6,545 nucleotides of DNA, from assembly GCA_905235425.1 (NCBI GenBank), contig CAJOKY010000131.1, positions 1-6,545 of the forward strand, written 5' to 3'. The notes beneath the pieces were generated by a model that did no database searches, was not told the DNA's origin, and saw only the letters and a list, made by a program, of their open reading frames with translations. Both the position numbers and the translations under genes were made by a program. The stretch's first letter is position 1, and each line of letters opens with the position of its first letter. Positions 6,201 to 6,545 of the stretch are shown one piece after another. This DNA is from an uncultured Selenomonadaceae bacterium (GTDB taxonomy: Bacteria > Bacillota > Negativicutes > Selenomonadales > Selenomonadaceae).

Positions 6201-6209
6201 GGAGGTGAT
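6201..6209 (+). promoter_or_regulatory. Very strong ribosome binding site for the gene at 6214
   Basis: GGAGGTGAT, an almost full-length complement to the 16S rRNA 3' end, stands 4 nt before ATG 6214. This suggests high translation of the downstream protein, possibly more than of the upstream anchor protein. Confidence 0.85.
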
Positions 6210-6213
6210 TTAA

Positions 6214-6545
6214 ATGGCTATTACAAAAGAATCTCTCGGCATGGCTGTCAATACGACGGTAGAAACCGTGAAAGATTTTTTCAAAGATATTCTGCGCCCC
6301 AACATGGAGCTTGAAGACATTAAGCAAATTACCTTCCCGCGTTTTCATAAGCTTATCAAAAAGTATGAAGAAAAAGGCTGGAATTACGGCGGCGGCAAGT
6401 TTTATGTCAAGTACCTTGATGAAGGTCATTTTCAGCTTGAATTTGAAATGTACTTCCGTGACGAAGAAGGCAACTGGCATAAAATCGCCAATGAAAGCGG
6501 ACCGCGCAAAATTGAACTTTTGGAAGACAGCTTGATTAAAACAAT
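6214..6545 (+). CDS. Uncharacterised soluble protein, partial
   Basis: An open frame of 110 codons that runs off the right edge without a stop. I do not recognise it. Residues 1-28 look like an amphipathic helix (MAITKESLGMAVNTTVETV then KDFFKDIL), with no signal peptide or membrane segment. A basic helical part follows (FPRFHKLIKKYEEKGW, 41-56), then strand-rich sequence with KFYVKYLDEGHFQLEFEMYF (62-81) and the turn RDEEGNWHKI (82-91). The segment MYFRDEEGNW resembles LYYKENGKW of the upstream product. Codon use and base composition match its neighbours, and the reading frame is supported by the nearly perfect ribosome binding site. It probably acts with the anchor protein encoded 15 bp upstream. 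A shorter open frame at 6311-6535 in another phase lacks such support. Confidence 0.8.
   Translation, partial: MAITKESLGMAVNTTVETVKDFFKDILRPNMELEDIKQITFPRFHKLIKKYEEKGWNYGGGKFYVKYLDEGHFQLEFEMYFRDEEGNWHKIANESGPRKIELLEDSLIKT

Noticed and set aside
6007..6535. Open frames at 6007-6480 (minus) and 6311-6535 (plus, another phase)
   Set aside because: They overlap the two small operon genes, lack ribosome binding sites, and give products without coherent features, whereas 6214 onward has a near-perfect ribosome binding site and stays open to the edge.

Overview
This window looks like chromosomal DNA of a low-to-moderate-GC Firmicute. My best guess is a diderm anaerobe of the Negativicutes (Selenomonas-like). 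That rests on strong GGAGG-type ribosome binding sites, Firmicute-type housekeeping proteins, and a degenerate glycine/aspartate-repeat protein next to a signal-peptide protein of a kind I associate with selenomonads. The lineage is inferred from recalled protein style, not from a search.

Layout. (1) Positions 1-526, minus strand: the N-terminal 175 residues of a YegS/BmrU/DgkB-type lipid kinase, running off the left edge. (2) Positions 527-606: a short divergent promoter region. (3) Positions 607-2469, plus strand: an M18-family metalloaminopeptidase (apeA) followed 33 bp later by a DUF1810 protein. A hairpin with a T tract (about 2491-2530) ends this unit. (4) Positions 2546-3262, plus strand: rsmG, the 16S rRNA m7G527 methyltransferase, whose start lies only 16 bp after that hairpin. 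(5) Positions 3266-4933, minus strand: a 555-residue RTX-like protein convergent with rsmG (3 bp between stop codons), with a very good sigma-70 promoter at 4980-5007. (6) Positions 5065-6545, plus strand: an apparent three-gene unit of unrecognised function. It encodes a signal-peptide protein, a 115-residue protein with an N-terminal glycine-rich hydrophobic helix, and a soluble protein that runs off the right edge.

How the parts fit. The left two thirds is mostly housekeeping: lipid phosphorylation, peptide turnover and rRNA modification. The right third looks like an envelope or secretion-related accessory region, in which a divergent intergenic region (4934-5064) separates the RTX-like gene from the unknown three-gene unit. 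The most interesting unexplained material is that unit, the heptanucleotide tandem repeat at 5788-5825 inside it, and the RTX-like protein with its operator-like palindrome. I see no tRNA, rRNA, CRISPR array or insertion sequence. No gene-free stretch exceeds 300 bases.
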